Shown piece after piece: positions 1-10,780 of a stretch of 64,000 bases of DNA. The translations under genes and the position numbers were made by a program. This stretch comes from Glycine soja. Lineage: Eukaryota > Streptophyta > Magnoliopsida > Fabales > Fabaceae. Under the pieces are notes generated by a model. The model was given only the letters and a program-made list of their open reading frames with translations. It did not search any database and had not been told where the DNA came from. Within the stretch, counting starts at the first letter, position 1; each line of letters starts with the position of its first letter. The stretch lies in contig NC_041010.1 of NCBI RefSeq assembly GCF_004193775.1, positions 41,219,562-41,283,561 of the forward strand. The letters are read 5' to 3'.

Positions 1-2061
1 CCACAAATGATATCAACTATAGACAGAAAGAATAAGATGATAAAATAATGAAAACAGGAAATTGCGAAAAGACTGAGAAGAAGAAACCAATTTGAAGACT
101 ATTATAAAAAAGTGTGATGTGATACACAAATTCTAAATATGCTATGAGATTTGTATTACCATTCTAAAATCTATATACAAATTAAATTAAACATTTTTTT
201 ATAAAAAAAAGGATGTCTAAGACTTGAGGTGGAGATGGATTGCTCGAAACTCTGTTATGGTAGAGATAGGATGATGTACTCCTTAAACTTTCTTAGAAGC
301 TCTTACTTTTTCTTCTGTTCTTACCTTTTTCCATAATAACCATTATCATTGTATTATTTGTATATATGGCCGACTTTTATAGAAAACCCAACCTGATTCA
401 AGTTAGTAACCCACATATGTTGAAAAAAAAAAAACAGTTTCTCGGGTAATTAACTATTATTGAATGTAGTATTTAAGGCATTCAACTGAAAAGGTGTAAA
501 TACGGTAAACGTGTTCCCCTATGGTTCAAGTCAAACACATATATGATCAATAACAAGATTTTTAAAACAACTCCTAATTGAAAAAACTACACAAAATATC
601 TGCAAATAATATCGCCGGCTTTTGAAATATGTATTCAAGTGTTTAATGCAGTAAGAAAAATTTTGCTGAATGTTTGGAATTTCATTTCTCGTGAAGAATT
701 ATTAAAAAAATATATGGTGGCCAAGAATAGCAATGAAACGACGTGACGTTTGAGATTGAGGTTGGTAAACTTGATAAGGATGTTGTAACAAAAAAAAAAA
801 CTTGATATGAATGTTTTCCTTGACATGGCATGACATTTAAAATTTTGAGTTTATTTTTAATAGATGTTATTTAATATTTACATTCAAGTTAGTATATTTT
901 TATATCGAATAGACAAATACAAGATTCTGAACATGAATTTGTTACTTTAATATAACATGAAAATACTATTTTTTGCTAAGAGTATCTCCAACAATTTAAG
1001 CAACTCATAGTGGGTGTTTGGAGTGGTGGCGTGTTAAAGAACAAATCAATTAAGCGTATGTTTGAGGTAGTGATGTGGTTGCAGCAAAATCGTGTTTCAC
1101 TTTCACGTTGTTGCTTCCAATGACGCACGTTAAGTTAGCCTGCTGTAAGTTTCTGTGTTTACAATGAAACAACAGATTTTTTTATTTTTATTTTTTGCTT
1201 CGGTATGAAACAACAGTTTACTACTTCTAATGTTTTTCGTTTTTTATGCGATTTTGGAAAATCCATTACCCAATGTCCCAATCAATCATGCTTTGAATCT
1301 TCTCATAATATATTTTTCTCACAAATATTCTCATATTTTGCTTGACACGGGTTATTTTTAAAATAAAAAAACTGCTAAATAAAAATCTGTAAAATAGAAT
1401 AAGTATTACTGAATTTCAAAATTTTGCTACCTTTCAGGCGAGAATTCGTGTCAAATATGATAACGTTACTTTTTAAAACAGACCAAACATCATATTATTA
1501 CTTCTTCTTTTTTTAAGGATCATGTTATTAATATTACCTACTACTTGGGATTTGGACTGAAAATAGTACAAGTCCATTTCTATCGTATCATTTTGTGAAC
1601 TTGAAATGGGCGCATCCCTCGGTTGGTAGCATTCATAATAATAAGTTATATTTTTTTTAAGTAATAATAAGTTATATGAATGGTTTAAATATCGATTATA
1701 TAATTTAAGTGTTTTTTATTTTTGTTCATTTTAGTTTTTTTAAAATGTGTTTATTTTGTCCTTAAAATATTATAATAATATTTTTTACTGTAAGAACGAA
1801 AAAAACATAATTTACAAGAACAAAAGTGAAAAAAAAATAACTTTACAATAACAAAAATGAAAAAAATATTAAATTATACATAAAAATGTATTTAAACTTA
1901 TATTATTTGTATAAAATGTTTTAAAATATTTTATTGTTATTTTTCTCTCACTTACATCAATCTTTCTTTTCTTTTTATTGTATAAATAAAAAAATAAACA
2001 TTTATATGAAAATAAATTGTATAAATTGAATTTCCACGTCACGTCTGTTTGAAGTGTCCAT
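1..2061. other. AT-rich intergenic DNA, no gene seen
   Basis: Very AT-rich sequence with many A and T runs. The only open frame of about 60 codons here (635-826, minus) is of low complexity, resembles no protein family I know, and sits in composition that produces such frames by chance. The last 100 bases probably form the upstream promoter of the carrier gene that follows: TATAAAT at 2020-2026 and an ACGT-rich patch at 2034-2045. Confidence 0.6.
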
Positions 2062-2067
2062 TATAAG
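2062..2067 (+). promoter_or_regulatory. Putative TATA box of the BOU-like carrier gene
   Basis: TATAAG lies about 30 bases before an A/C-rich stretch (2090-2115) typical of a plant transcription start and leader. A second candidate, TATAAAT at 2020-2026, is also possible. The assignment rests on position and motif only. Confidence 0.4.
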
Positions 2068-2091
2068 TTTGAGTGTGATTCCATTGGAGGC

Positions 2092-4111
2092 ACAAACACA
2101 ACACAACACAACACAGAGAGTAGTGAGTTTGTGACAAATCCTCTGTCGTTATCTCAACCTCTCTCAAAACTTTGGTCTGGTTCTGTAACTCATTCCATTT
2201 TTGTGTGTTTTGCATTTGGATTATTATCTGTCACCTTCACAGATTCACCTAACAACACCCCTTCTTTTGATTTTGATCCGCTTTATTCTGCATACAATTC
2301 TGCTCTTTTGTTCACTCTGTTCTTCTGACTGAAGTGTTGGTTGAACTTGATTCTTTCTTCATCCATTTATTTGGGAACCAGCGAAAACACGGTAACATTC
2401 TAGCTTTCTTCAAAAGTTCAATTTTTTACAATGATAAATGCACGTGTCATTGGCGATCCGATTCCTTAAACTCTATTTGTATTCTATTTTCGATGTTTGA
2501 TTGATAAAATAGCTTCTTTTTTTATTTCTGGGGGATCTAATTAAGTTTGACAATCATTCATATGATTGATACATTGTCACTGAACCAATTGTGTTGCATT
2601 CGTTGTTATTTTCGGATATTTGTCTTGAGGCTCTGTGTGTGAATTTGTGGGTGCTTCGTTAAATGAGCAAAAGGCATGGTTTTTTTTAAAGCAATATATG
2701 GTTATTTTTCTAATCTATGAAGCAAAAAGAGTGGAAGATGGAGTGTCACTTTCCTTAACCTGATTCAATTTGAACCACTTTTAATTTCTCTTTTTGTTGT
2801 ATCTGGATATCCTGTGAGAGTTAATGGACCATGGGCATCAAGTATATGGTTGATCACAGAGGGATGTGAATTGAATGCCATATATCTCTTCAAATAAGTT
2901 TTTTTATCGGTCAGTAAGTTTTTGTTAGTATATGATTGGTGGCACAACCTCTCTCCTGTCCTGTCCCTTCACCACCAAATCAATCTTATAACTCTTATGC
3001 TTTTAAATAAGACTGACATATAAGATAAATGATTCTAGCTCTAAGATGTATTTGCCGGGTCTCACCGCATGCCTCTTGGTTTATTTTGTATCAAATATGA
3101 ATGAAGTTGAGTTTTTGAAAACCTTAAAACGAACCTGCGGCTGCCAGATAGGATGTTGCATGAATATATTCCCTCCGTTGCATATATGAACATGTATTTC
3201 TTGTGATATCTTAAATCACTCCATCACAGTATATGATGAATTGACACACATCATTGATCAACAATGTACACGATATGACTAATAAAATATTGTATTTTGT
3301 ATTAGGTGCATTCATTTTCCAATGCAATGTTTGTGGTTTGTGAAGAATTTCTTTGAGGGTTGATGCTTTCTCTCATCTGACACTTCTGAAGTTCTTAATC
3401 ACTATTTAACTACAACACATGAATCATTGATTAAGAGAGAAGAATATGTATGAATGGAAGTATAAATATTTACTTCAGTTTGCTCTCACTCCTTATGTTG
3501 TGTAGGAGAACACTTAAAGTTGTTGCAATTGTTATATTTTTCAAGCACTGTTTGGTTACTTTATTGTATAATATTTTTATAACTTTGTCTTTTATTATAT
3601 TTATTTGAGTCTTTTTAATATTTTAAGTCTCCATTTTGTGTTTCAATTGGTGTGATCATGTATTTTTTTTATCAATGTGAGTATGATCATGAATACATTT
3701 CAAAACTGTTATCTGAGACCTCAACATGAAGTTGAGTTTCAATATTTCCATTCCTTTTTGGTTTCCCATGCATTCTTGGATAGAAAGGAAATGAAGTTAA
3801 AGAAAAGGTAGTGCATGTATTCATAACAAGCCTTGATCTTGATACTGGCAACATTTTCCCTTCCTTTTCTTCCAGGCCTAACCAGATGATGTCAATATTG
3901 ACTATTACTGGAATTTATTTGGATTTATTTCTGGCCTCGGATTTTACACAGTTATGGACTGTTGTGACAGATTTTATGTTTTCTCCAGTATTGTTTAAAT
4001 GGGCTGTTATCTTAAGAATCATAAATTTTATAGTAAATGGTAATTTTACTTCACATGTTGAGTTACTTGCCTTAATCCTCAGTTTTCATTCTTGGGATTC
4101 TGAATTTTCAG
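2092..4111 (+). other. 5' leader exon and leader intron of the BOU-like gene (inferred)
   Basis: The coding ATG at 4112 follows directly after a pyrimidine-rich stretch ending in AG (4110-4111), which looks like a splice acceptor. This implies the leader is encoded further upstream. A CA-rich, then CT-rich stretch at about 2092-2391, followed by a GGTAAC donor (GT at 2392-2393), fits a non-coding first exon. The leader intron would then be about 1.7 kb (2392-4111). Long leader introns often enhance expression in plants. The 65-codon frame inside the leader starts at GTG, not ATG, so it is not an upstream ORF by the usual rule. Exon ends are inferred, not proven. Confidence 0.5.
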
Positions 4112-5369
4112 ATGGGAGATGTGGCAAAGGACCTAACAGCTGGGACTGTTGGAGGGGCAGCACAATTGATAGTTGGACACCCATTTGACACCATCAAGGT
4201 CAAGCTCCAAAGCCAGCCAACACCACTCCCCGGCCAGTTTCCCAGGTATTCTGGTGCAATTGATGCTGTCAAGCAGACAGTGGCAGCTGAAGGGCCAAGA
4301 GGTTTATACAAGGGTATGGGAGCCCCACTTGCCACAGTAGCTGCCTTCAATGCTGCCCTGTTTACAGTTAGGGGACAAATGGAAGCATTACTGATGTCAC
4401 ATCCTGGTGCTACCCTCACAATAAATCAGCAGGTTGTTTGTGGAGCTGGAGCTGGAGTTGCTGTTTCTTTCCTAGCTTGCCCAACTGAATTGATCAAATG
4501 CAGGTCAGAGGTCATTGATGATCTTTTAATTGTCATGATTTAGTTGCATTTCCTGTATTTTCTTTCTATCAACTTCTATATCTATTGTTTCTTTTTTCTA
4601 CTTGTATTTTATTTTTGTAGATTTTGACCTCTTAACTTTTCTAGCTAGAACTAAGTTTTTTTCCCTTGTTTATAAAAAGTTTCTTCTTTAATTTCTCATC
4701 CTAATCAAATTCAATCATGTATCTTGTGGTTGACTTGAAATTAGATAGTCGTGAGAATAAGCTGAATGAATTGTAACTGAATTCATTTTTCATATTACTA
4801 TTATTTTAAGTAATCAACTATGTATTTATTTGATCTTCTAAACTTTTTGTTTCATGGTGAATATCAGATTACAGGCACAAAGTGTGCTAGCTGGTACTGG
4901 AACAGCTGCAGTGGCAGTGAAATATGGGGGACCTATGGATGTGGCCAGGCAAGTTCTCAGGTCAGAAGGGGGCGTAAAAGGTCTTTTCAAGGGCTTGGTT
5001 CCCACCATGGCACGTGAAGTACCTGGAAATGCTGCAATGTTTGGTGTATATGAAGCATTAAAGAGATTACTTGCCGGTGGCACTGATACCTCAGGACTGG
5101 GTAGAGGTTCTCTGATGCTTTCTGGAGGCTTGGCTGGAGCTGCTTTCTGGCTCGCAGTTTACCCAACTGATGTCGTTAAGAGTGTGATTCAAGTAGATGA
5201 TTACAAAAACCCGAAGTTCTCTGGTTCAATTGATGCTTTCAGAAGAATTTCAGCTTCTGAGGGGATCAAGGGCCTTTATAAGGGTTTTGGTCCTGCGACG
5301 GCCCGAAGTGTTCCTGCCAATGCAGCTTGCTTCTTGGCTTATGAGATGACAAGATCAGCTCTGGGATGA
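4112..5369 (+). CDS. BOU: Mitochondrial carrier, BOU / carnitine-acylcarnitine-carrier-like
   Basis: Two coding exons, 4112-4503 and 4868-5369, with a GT-AG intron splitting an Arg codon, give a 297-residue protein, the usual length for the mitochondrial carrier family (SLC25). Three tandem repeats of about 100 residues each carry the family signature P-x-[DE]-x-x-[KR]: PFDTIK (24-29), PTELIK (124-129) and PTDVVK (230-235). Each is followed by the G-rich matrix-helix motif, for example EGPRGLYKGM. The family moves small metabolites across the inner mitochondrial membrane through six membrane helices. The closest relative I recognise is Arabidopsis A BOUT DE SOUFFLE (BOU), first described as carnitine carrier-like and later tied to photorespiration and mitochondrial glycine metabolism; the true substrate is not settled by sequence. 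There is no cleavable presequence, as expected for this family. The start is chosen because it matches relatives and follows a splice acceptor directly. Confidence 0.93.
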
Positions 5370-6584
5370 ATAATTCATATAGCAGGTCTGATAGGAGGGA
5401 TGCCATTGAGTGCACATGTTTCCTTTTCTTTTTAATTCCAAAAACATTTTCATTTCATGCATTGCGATTGCAATATTGCCACAAAGGCTTAACTTGTTAT
5501 TGCTTCAAGGAATCATTCTTTCACCCATTGTAATACACATCCAGCCTTTTTATTTCAGTGTTATGTGTTTTTATCTTCATGCTTGAAATATTGCTTACGC
5601 ACAACATTAAGATGGAATCATTTGAAATTGCAAGAATTAGATCACACACTGTATCTTAATTAACAAAATTTTCAATTTTGTGGACTTTGAAAAGTAGCTT
5701 GTCCAAGATACAGATATTGATTCTGAATTCTGAAGTTAATGGCCGTATCTGTATCTAGTTGCACAGCTCTGGAATGGCATACTGACTCCTACCATTGTAA
5801 AGTGGTGTTTGTCAGTTGTTTTTAGATTCCATGAAATAGATTAGTCGAAACCTGCAGCAAATACATCAGAAAGACAGAAATTGAAATAATAAAAAATGTG
5901 AACTCTGATCAATTAGATTATTCTTACCGTGTCCTAAGATGTGAATGGACGAAATTTTATTTAGAAAATGAACTGAATGATTGCAGAAAGGATGAAGCTA
6001 AAACAACTAGGGTATTATTGCAGTGATTTCCATGGTTGTTAGAATCCTGTAGAATTTAGAATTTTCATGCTGGCTTCAGGATTCTATAGTAGCAGTTTCA
6101 ATATGTGATGATTGTTCATGTTATTTTCCACTGAATGTTCCTGCCAGAGCCTTACACTTGTTACATCTCATTTGTTAAAGTAAAATTTATTCTTTGTGGA
6201 TGTATAAGTTTAAGTAAATGAGTTCTAGCATAGAGAGGAAGGAGTTCTGCTTTGAGATCAACTACCCCATTCTCTACTATTCTCAAACCTACTAGTATTA
6301 TTTTTCGCTGCGATTAGTCTAGATTTTTCACATGGATTACCATAGCTTATATCATATTTTATTAAATTGAATGTTAAAAGTATATAAAATATATTGTTGA
6401 TGCTGTTAAATCCAAAAAAAAAAAGTCGCTGGACATAATTTTTACCACTAATCCTAAACCTAAAAAAAGGAAGAAGAAAAAAAAACTACTCATAAATGAA
6501 TATTGTATTGGGCCGTGCATATGGGGTTATCTTGATGGGTCAGTCCATCACATCATATACTCCTAATTCCTTTTCAACCCATTA
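5370..6584. other. 3' UTR of the BOU-like gene and intergenic DNA
   Basis: The first few hundred bases, with moderate AT content and T-rich stretches, are probably the 3' untranslated region of the carrier. No clear canonical AATAAA can be fixed. The rest holds no gene or RNA that I can recognise. Confidence 0.4.
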
Positions 6585-6593
6585 CAAAGGTTG

Positions 6594-6695
6594 GGCAGTT
6601 GCTTCCTGTATTCCCATAATTGCTTTCTGCATCTAATCCGGAATCTAAAAGATTAGTCTTTCCGGAAGTTTAAAAAGGTTCAGGAAGCAACTACT
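6594..6695. mobile_element. 102 bp MITE with 9 bp target duplication, Mutator-type
   Basis: The ends are inverted repeats: 6594-6608 (GGCAGTTGCTTCCTG) matches the reverse complement of 6681-6695 at 13 of 15 positions. Both sides carry the same 9 bases, CAAAGGTTG, at 6585-6593 and 6696-6704. A 9 bp target duplication is the hallmark of Mutator-superfamily insertions. The interior has no coding capacity and contains a second small palindromic motif (ATCCGGAAT / TTCCGGAAG). It sits between the carrier gene and the promoter of the next gene. Confidence 0.65.
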
Positions 6696-7389
6696 CAAAG
6701 GTTGATGACTTGATCTCCGAACTCTCATTCTCTCATAGCTTATTATGATGTCTCAATTTTGGAGGTAAATGTACTCATCAAAAGTTATGGCAGACACAGG
6801 CACATTTGAAGAAGAAAAATTATGTAAAGAAAATTACCCTTTTTAAATTCTATAAACAACTCTAATATGTTCCAAAGAAAAGTATCATAATGTAGGTAAA
6901 TTGTTAACTATATTCGTAAGAAAGATATAAAAACACGCTAAGTATGGTTATGGTGATTTTTTAAAAATAATTTGATACTTTACTCATAATGTTTAAATAT
7001 GTGTCGAATTCCAGGAAAACCAAAGAGAGTAATATTTTAAAACCAAAATTTACCTTTGTTTGAGTAAAAATCCATGTGCCTGAGTTAAAATATTATGTAT
7101 TCATATTTAGAGCATATAAAACAATAGAAGATTCTACAATATAGCCTAAAGACCCCCAAATTTAATGAAAAAAAGTATGACGAAAAAAGCCCTGAAAATC
7201 CACCTTAAAAATTGCAAAATATCTAGATCAATCCATTCTTATACCTAGTCTTACGCTATTATTCACAGCATATCACACTCTGTTGCTCTTGTTCCTATCT
7301 TATTCTATCCATCGGAATGAACTATTTTTTTTTTAATATTTAACTATATATTAGGAGGGGGAAAAACTAACTAAAAGAAATTGTCAATG

Positions 7390-7419
7390 CCACGTACCAC
7401 GTACCACGTACCACGTACC
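7390..7419 (+). promoter_or_regulatory. ACGT-core array, four 7 bp repeats
   Basis: CCACGTA is repeated four times head to tail, ending in CC, about 220-250 bases upstream of the ATG of the next gene. Each repeat presents an ACGT core, the base recognised by plant bZIP and some bHLH factors, so four sites lie 7 bases apart. It could be a regulatory cluster or simply a young microsatellite. Confidence 0.45.
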
Positions 7420-7573
7420 ATAATAAACTAATGTATGACCAGCGAGATGTCCTCAAAAAATCTCGGTCCAAGGAAAACGCGGGAACGAGTAAATGTCGCA
7501 ATTGAAAGCTCAGTTGATTTTCTTTTGTTTGTTAGTATTTTCTTTGTTGAGTGAGGAAAGCAAGCACTTGATC

Positions 7574-7580
7574 TATAATA
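7574..7580 (+). promoter_or_regulatory. Putative TATA box of the 189-residue protein gene
   Basis: TATAATA lies 58 bases before the ATG at 7638, giving a plausible leader of about 30 bases. Motif and position only. Confidence 0.35.
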
Positions 7581-7637
7581 AGTACACATCATTTTTATTT
7601 TATCAAAACATACACAAAACAAATCCCAAAGTAGCAA

Positions 7638-10003
7638 ATGGATGACCCCAAACTACCCTCTCATGGCTCCTCCATCTCTCTCATTGCTAGGCTGGACCAT
7701 TTGGAGTTCATTGTGAGCTTAATTTTCATCATCACTCCCCAAAGCTCCTTCTTGCTTGTTATAGTGACATCAATTGTGTCACATATCTTTCTTATCCTTT
7801 CAAACATTTATGCTTGTTGTGTACGTGTATATATGCATCAATTTTTGCTTATACATATCTATGGTTGTCATGACAGATGAAATACTTAGAAAGAAAACAA
7901 AGATATGGTAGCAATGTTCCGACTGACAAAGACAAACAATCTTTGGATTTGTCCACGAAAGAGGCTTTCTTTAAAGGAACATTGTTGGATCGAGTGGCCT
8001 CTCTTGAACACAGACTTTTTAAGGTTAAAAATTAAATTTGGTCAAATTTTACTATTAACCATTTTGTCAATAATATTTGAGTCTAACACATCTTTCTCAT
8101 TTTAATTTCGATGCATCATTACTCCAATGATATTTGGATCCAATGCAAAAGTTATTTTAATTTATAATTAATTCTGAATTCAAAATTAATTATAAATTTT
8201 TCTTTAACTAAAATCAAATGTATGAAAATATATTCAAAATTAATTATGGACTCTATGAATTCTTTAAAGTCTAATCAAACACGCACTTGCTATACATGTC
8301 AATTTGTAGTTAGATGATAGAAACCTCTCCATTCGGTGCATGAACTATGTAACTCTTTGTTGAAAGCATATCGATTTCCATAATTAGACTAGAAGCATCA
8401 CCGGATGCTGTCTTGATTAAAAGAGAATATATCTTGATTACTGATCAGCATACTTCACGAGATAATCATAGAAATAGGAAAGCCCACAACTGTGATGACA
8501 TAAACAGCTTGCAAAAAAAAGTTTATCATTCAGGGAATCAATTTCAAGTAGCTCATGAAAACCATTAATGCTTAAACCGCTAAACCCCTCATCCACATGT
8601 AGCTGGAATATGCCTAAGAAAATGACACCCTTTTCACACATACATCACACGGTCACACTCACACCTATATTGCTGAGAATCATCACTATTTAGTGTATCA
8701 ACATAGTCATAACATCATGATTTATTTACGTTCTCGATAAGATGGGATGCATTAATTATTACTTTAATTTAATTATTCTAAAGTTTTAATATTCTATCTA
8801 CCGTGGACTGGAAACTAATACAACAATGTACTTGTTCCTTTAGCTTTACGTAGAAATGGATTCGAGTGGCAGCTCTCTCCCTTTGTCCCATGATTCCACA
8901 CAAACTTCTGGGGAGTCTTCGTCCAGCCAGGGTTCCAAGAGAGAAATATGTTACTCATTTCCAACTTTCAACAATCTCCCAAATAATGGAGATAAAGGAT
9001 TAGTGCCTATTAAGACACCTGAAATATCCCTGGTAAGAAGAAAAAAGTCATTACTAGAATAGAGTAGTGAATTTCCTATATATTAATTGGTTGTTGAAAA
9101 ATGAAATGTTTAACATTATAATTTACTTGTTTGCAACCAACCCCTGTAATGTTTTTGCATCATCCACTGGTCAAACTAAATTTCTTATACTTTTTTCTTC
9201 TCTTATGTTACAATCAGTGCTTGGAGTTTCAGCCCTATCTTAATATTGTCCTGTTTTAGCAAGAATTAAAAAATAAAATGGTAACCTCTAGAATTGAGAA
9301 AATATATTAACATAATGTCTCTTTCACCCTAAAAAATATACCCAATTATAGTTATATTAGAATACTCGGTTTAAGCTTTTGCACAAGGCATACCTAACAT
9401 GGAAATTTGCAAGGACCACATAGTGCATCTGTTTGCAAAACAGTGTGTATGCTCATACGGATTAAAGAAACAAATCATGTGCATCATGAATTAATGGAGC
9501 TTCTAGTATGTTATCTTTTCCTTTTTGGTTGTATCTAAATAAATTAAGCAGTAAAGCCCAAAGAGCCTGCAATTGGTTTATGATGCGAAAATGTAAATCA
9601 ATTGCTATCAACATCATAGGCAGTGTATTATTATAGCCTCTGTTTTATATTATTATTACCTTGGCAACATCTTTTGCAGCATATCTGAATAAAAAAATAA
9701 AAAAAAAAGTAGTTCTATTCCAAAAACACAGAAGTCATTTACATGGTGTTTCTGCTGGTTACGGTTACAGAATCCTATGCTATTATTGGAATGAATAGTG
9801 AATACTCCTATCAGAATCTATGTTTGACAAATATATTGGTGCAGGAAAAATGTGAGAGTGAGAAGCAAGAAATTAAAAACTCGTGCCCTCCTAAGCAGCA
9901 GGTGGTGAAGAATAGATCCAAGAAGAATGAAAAGAAATGCAAAGTTGAGAAGAAAAGGGTGTCTCCTGTTAGTTGGCCACATTTAAAACTACTAGGTTGC
10001 TGA
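7638..10003 (+). CDS. Small lysine-rich protein of unknown function, four exons
   Basis: I built this gene from four exons: 7638-7712, 7877-8023, 8844-9032 and 9845-10003. Every junction is GT-AG, and every intron falls between codons (phase 0). The joined frame is 570 nt and encodes 189 residues. Exon 1 encodes a short Ser-rich start and an amphipathic segment (SLIARLDHLEFI). Exon 2 ends in a heptad-like stretch, LLDRVASLEHRLFK, that continues into exon 3 as LYVEMDSS, suggesting a short coiled coil around residues 61-79. Exon 3 is Ser-rich and polar. Exon 4 is strongly Lys-rich (about 150-175), possibly a nuclear localisation or nucleic-acid-binding tail, and ends in WPHLKLLGC. There is no signal peptide or membrane segment in the spliced form. 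I do not recognise the family. An extra small exon in the 0.8 kb introns cannot be excluded. Confidence 0.72.
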
Positions 10004-10735
10004 TATGCTCTTAATATTGGTTAAATTTGTTTTACTGCTTTTGGCTCTACCCTTAGCATTAATAGACATTTATGTCGTTGGCTTTGAACTTATGTGGTAC
10101 ATTGTTTTATATCATATTTATAATTATAATAAAGTATGTGAGGTTAGATTTTGGTAGATTCAACTACTTTAAAATTGTATGTGTACATATAGCATGGCCT
10201 TGGTGTGCTTAGGGAAATGAACCATCACAGTTTTTAAGGGACAGAAGGCCATGTGAAATCATGAACTGTAACAACACTACATTTGGTTTCAGATTCAGAC
10301 AATCCAATATTTCTAATTATTTATGTCGAATTATTGGAAGAGAGATGCCATCGATCTCATCGTTTGGACGGACCTAGAGTTTTTAAATGTTAATTTGATA
10401 CATAACACATAAAACTAAACATGTGTTTAGAAAATAAGTGACAAATTTGATGTACTAATAGTTTGTTTAATTTGCTAGTTAAAAATATTACATCATCTCA
10501 TGCCACATTTTTTAAAAACAGAGCCAAAAAGTTGTGCACTTAGCATTGATAAAAGTAAATATGGGTGAAATACATAATTTCTTAGAAAAACAAAAAGGAG
10601 CTATGATTCTATTGGATGTCTGTCTATAATCTATCCGTTTTGTTTTTTTTTTTTTTTTTGGAAAGGTTGAAGGGCAAAGAATAATCTTTCCGCAGTATTA
10701 AATTTATTTAAAGAATTGACTTTTTTTAATATTTT

Positions 10736-10780
<45 letters not shown>

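Noticed and set aside
2131..2328. 65-codon frame in the BOU leader as an upstream ORF
   Set aside because: Its first codon is GTG; there is no ATG at the start.
3811..4188. 125-codon frame before and across the BOU start
   Set aside because: Starts at GTG, lies mostly in the leader intron and reads the carrier exon in the wrong frame.
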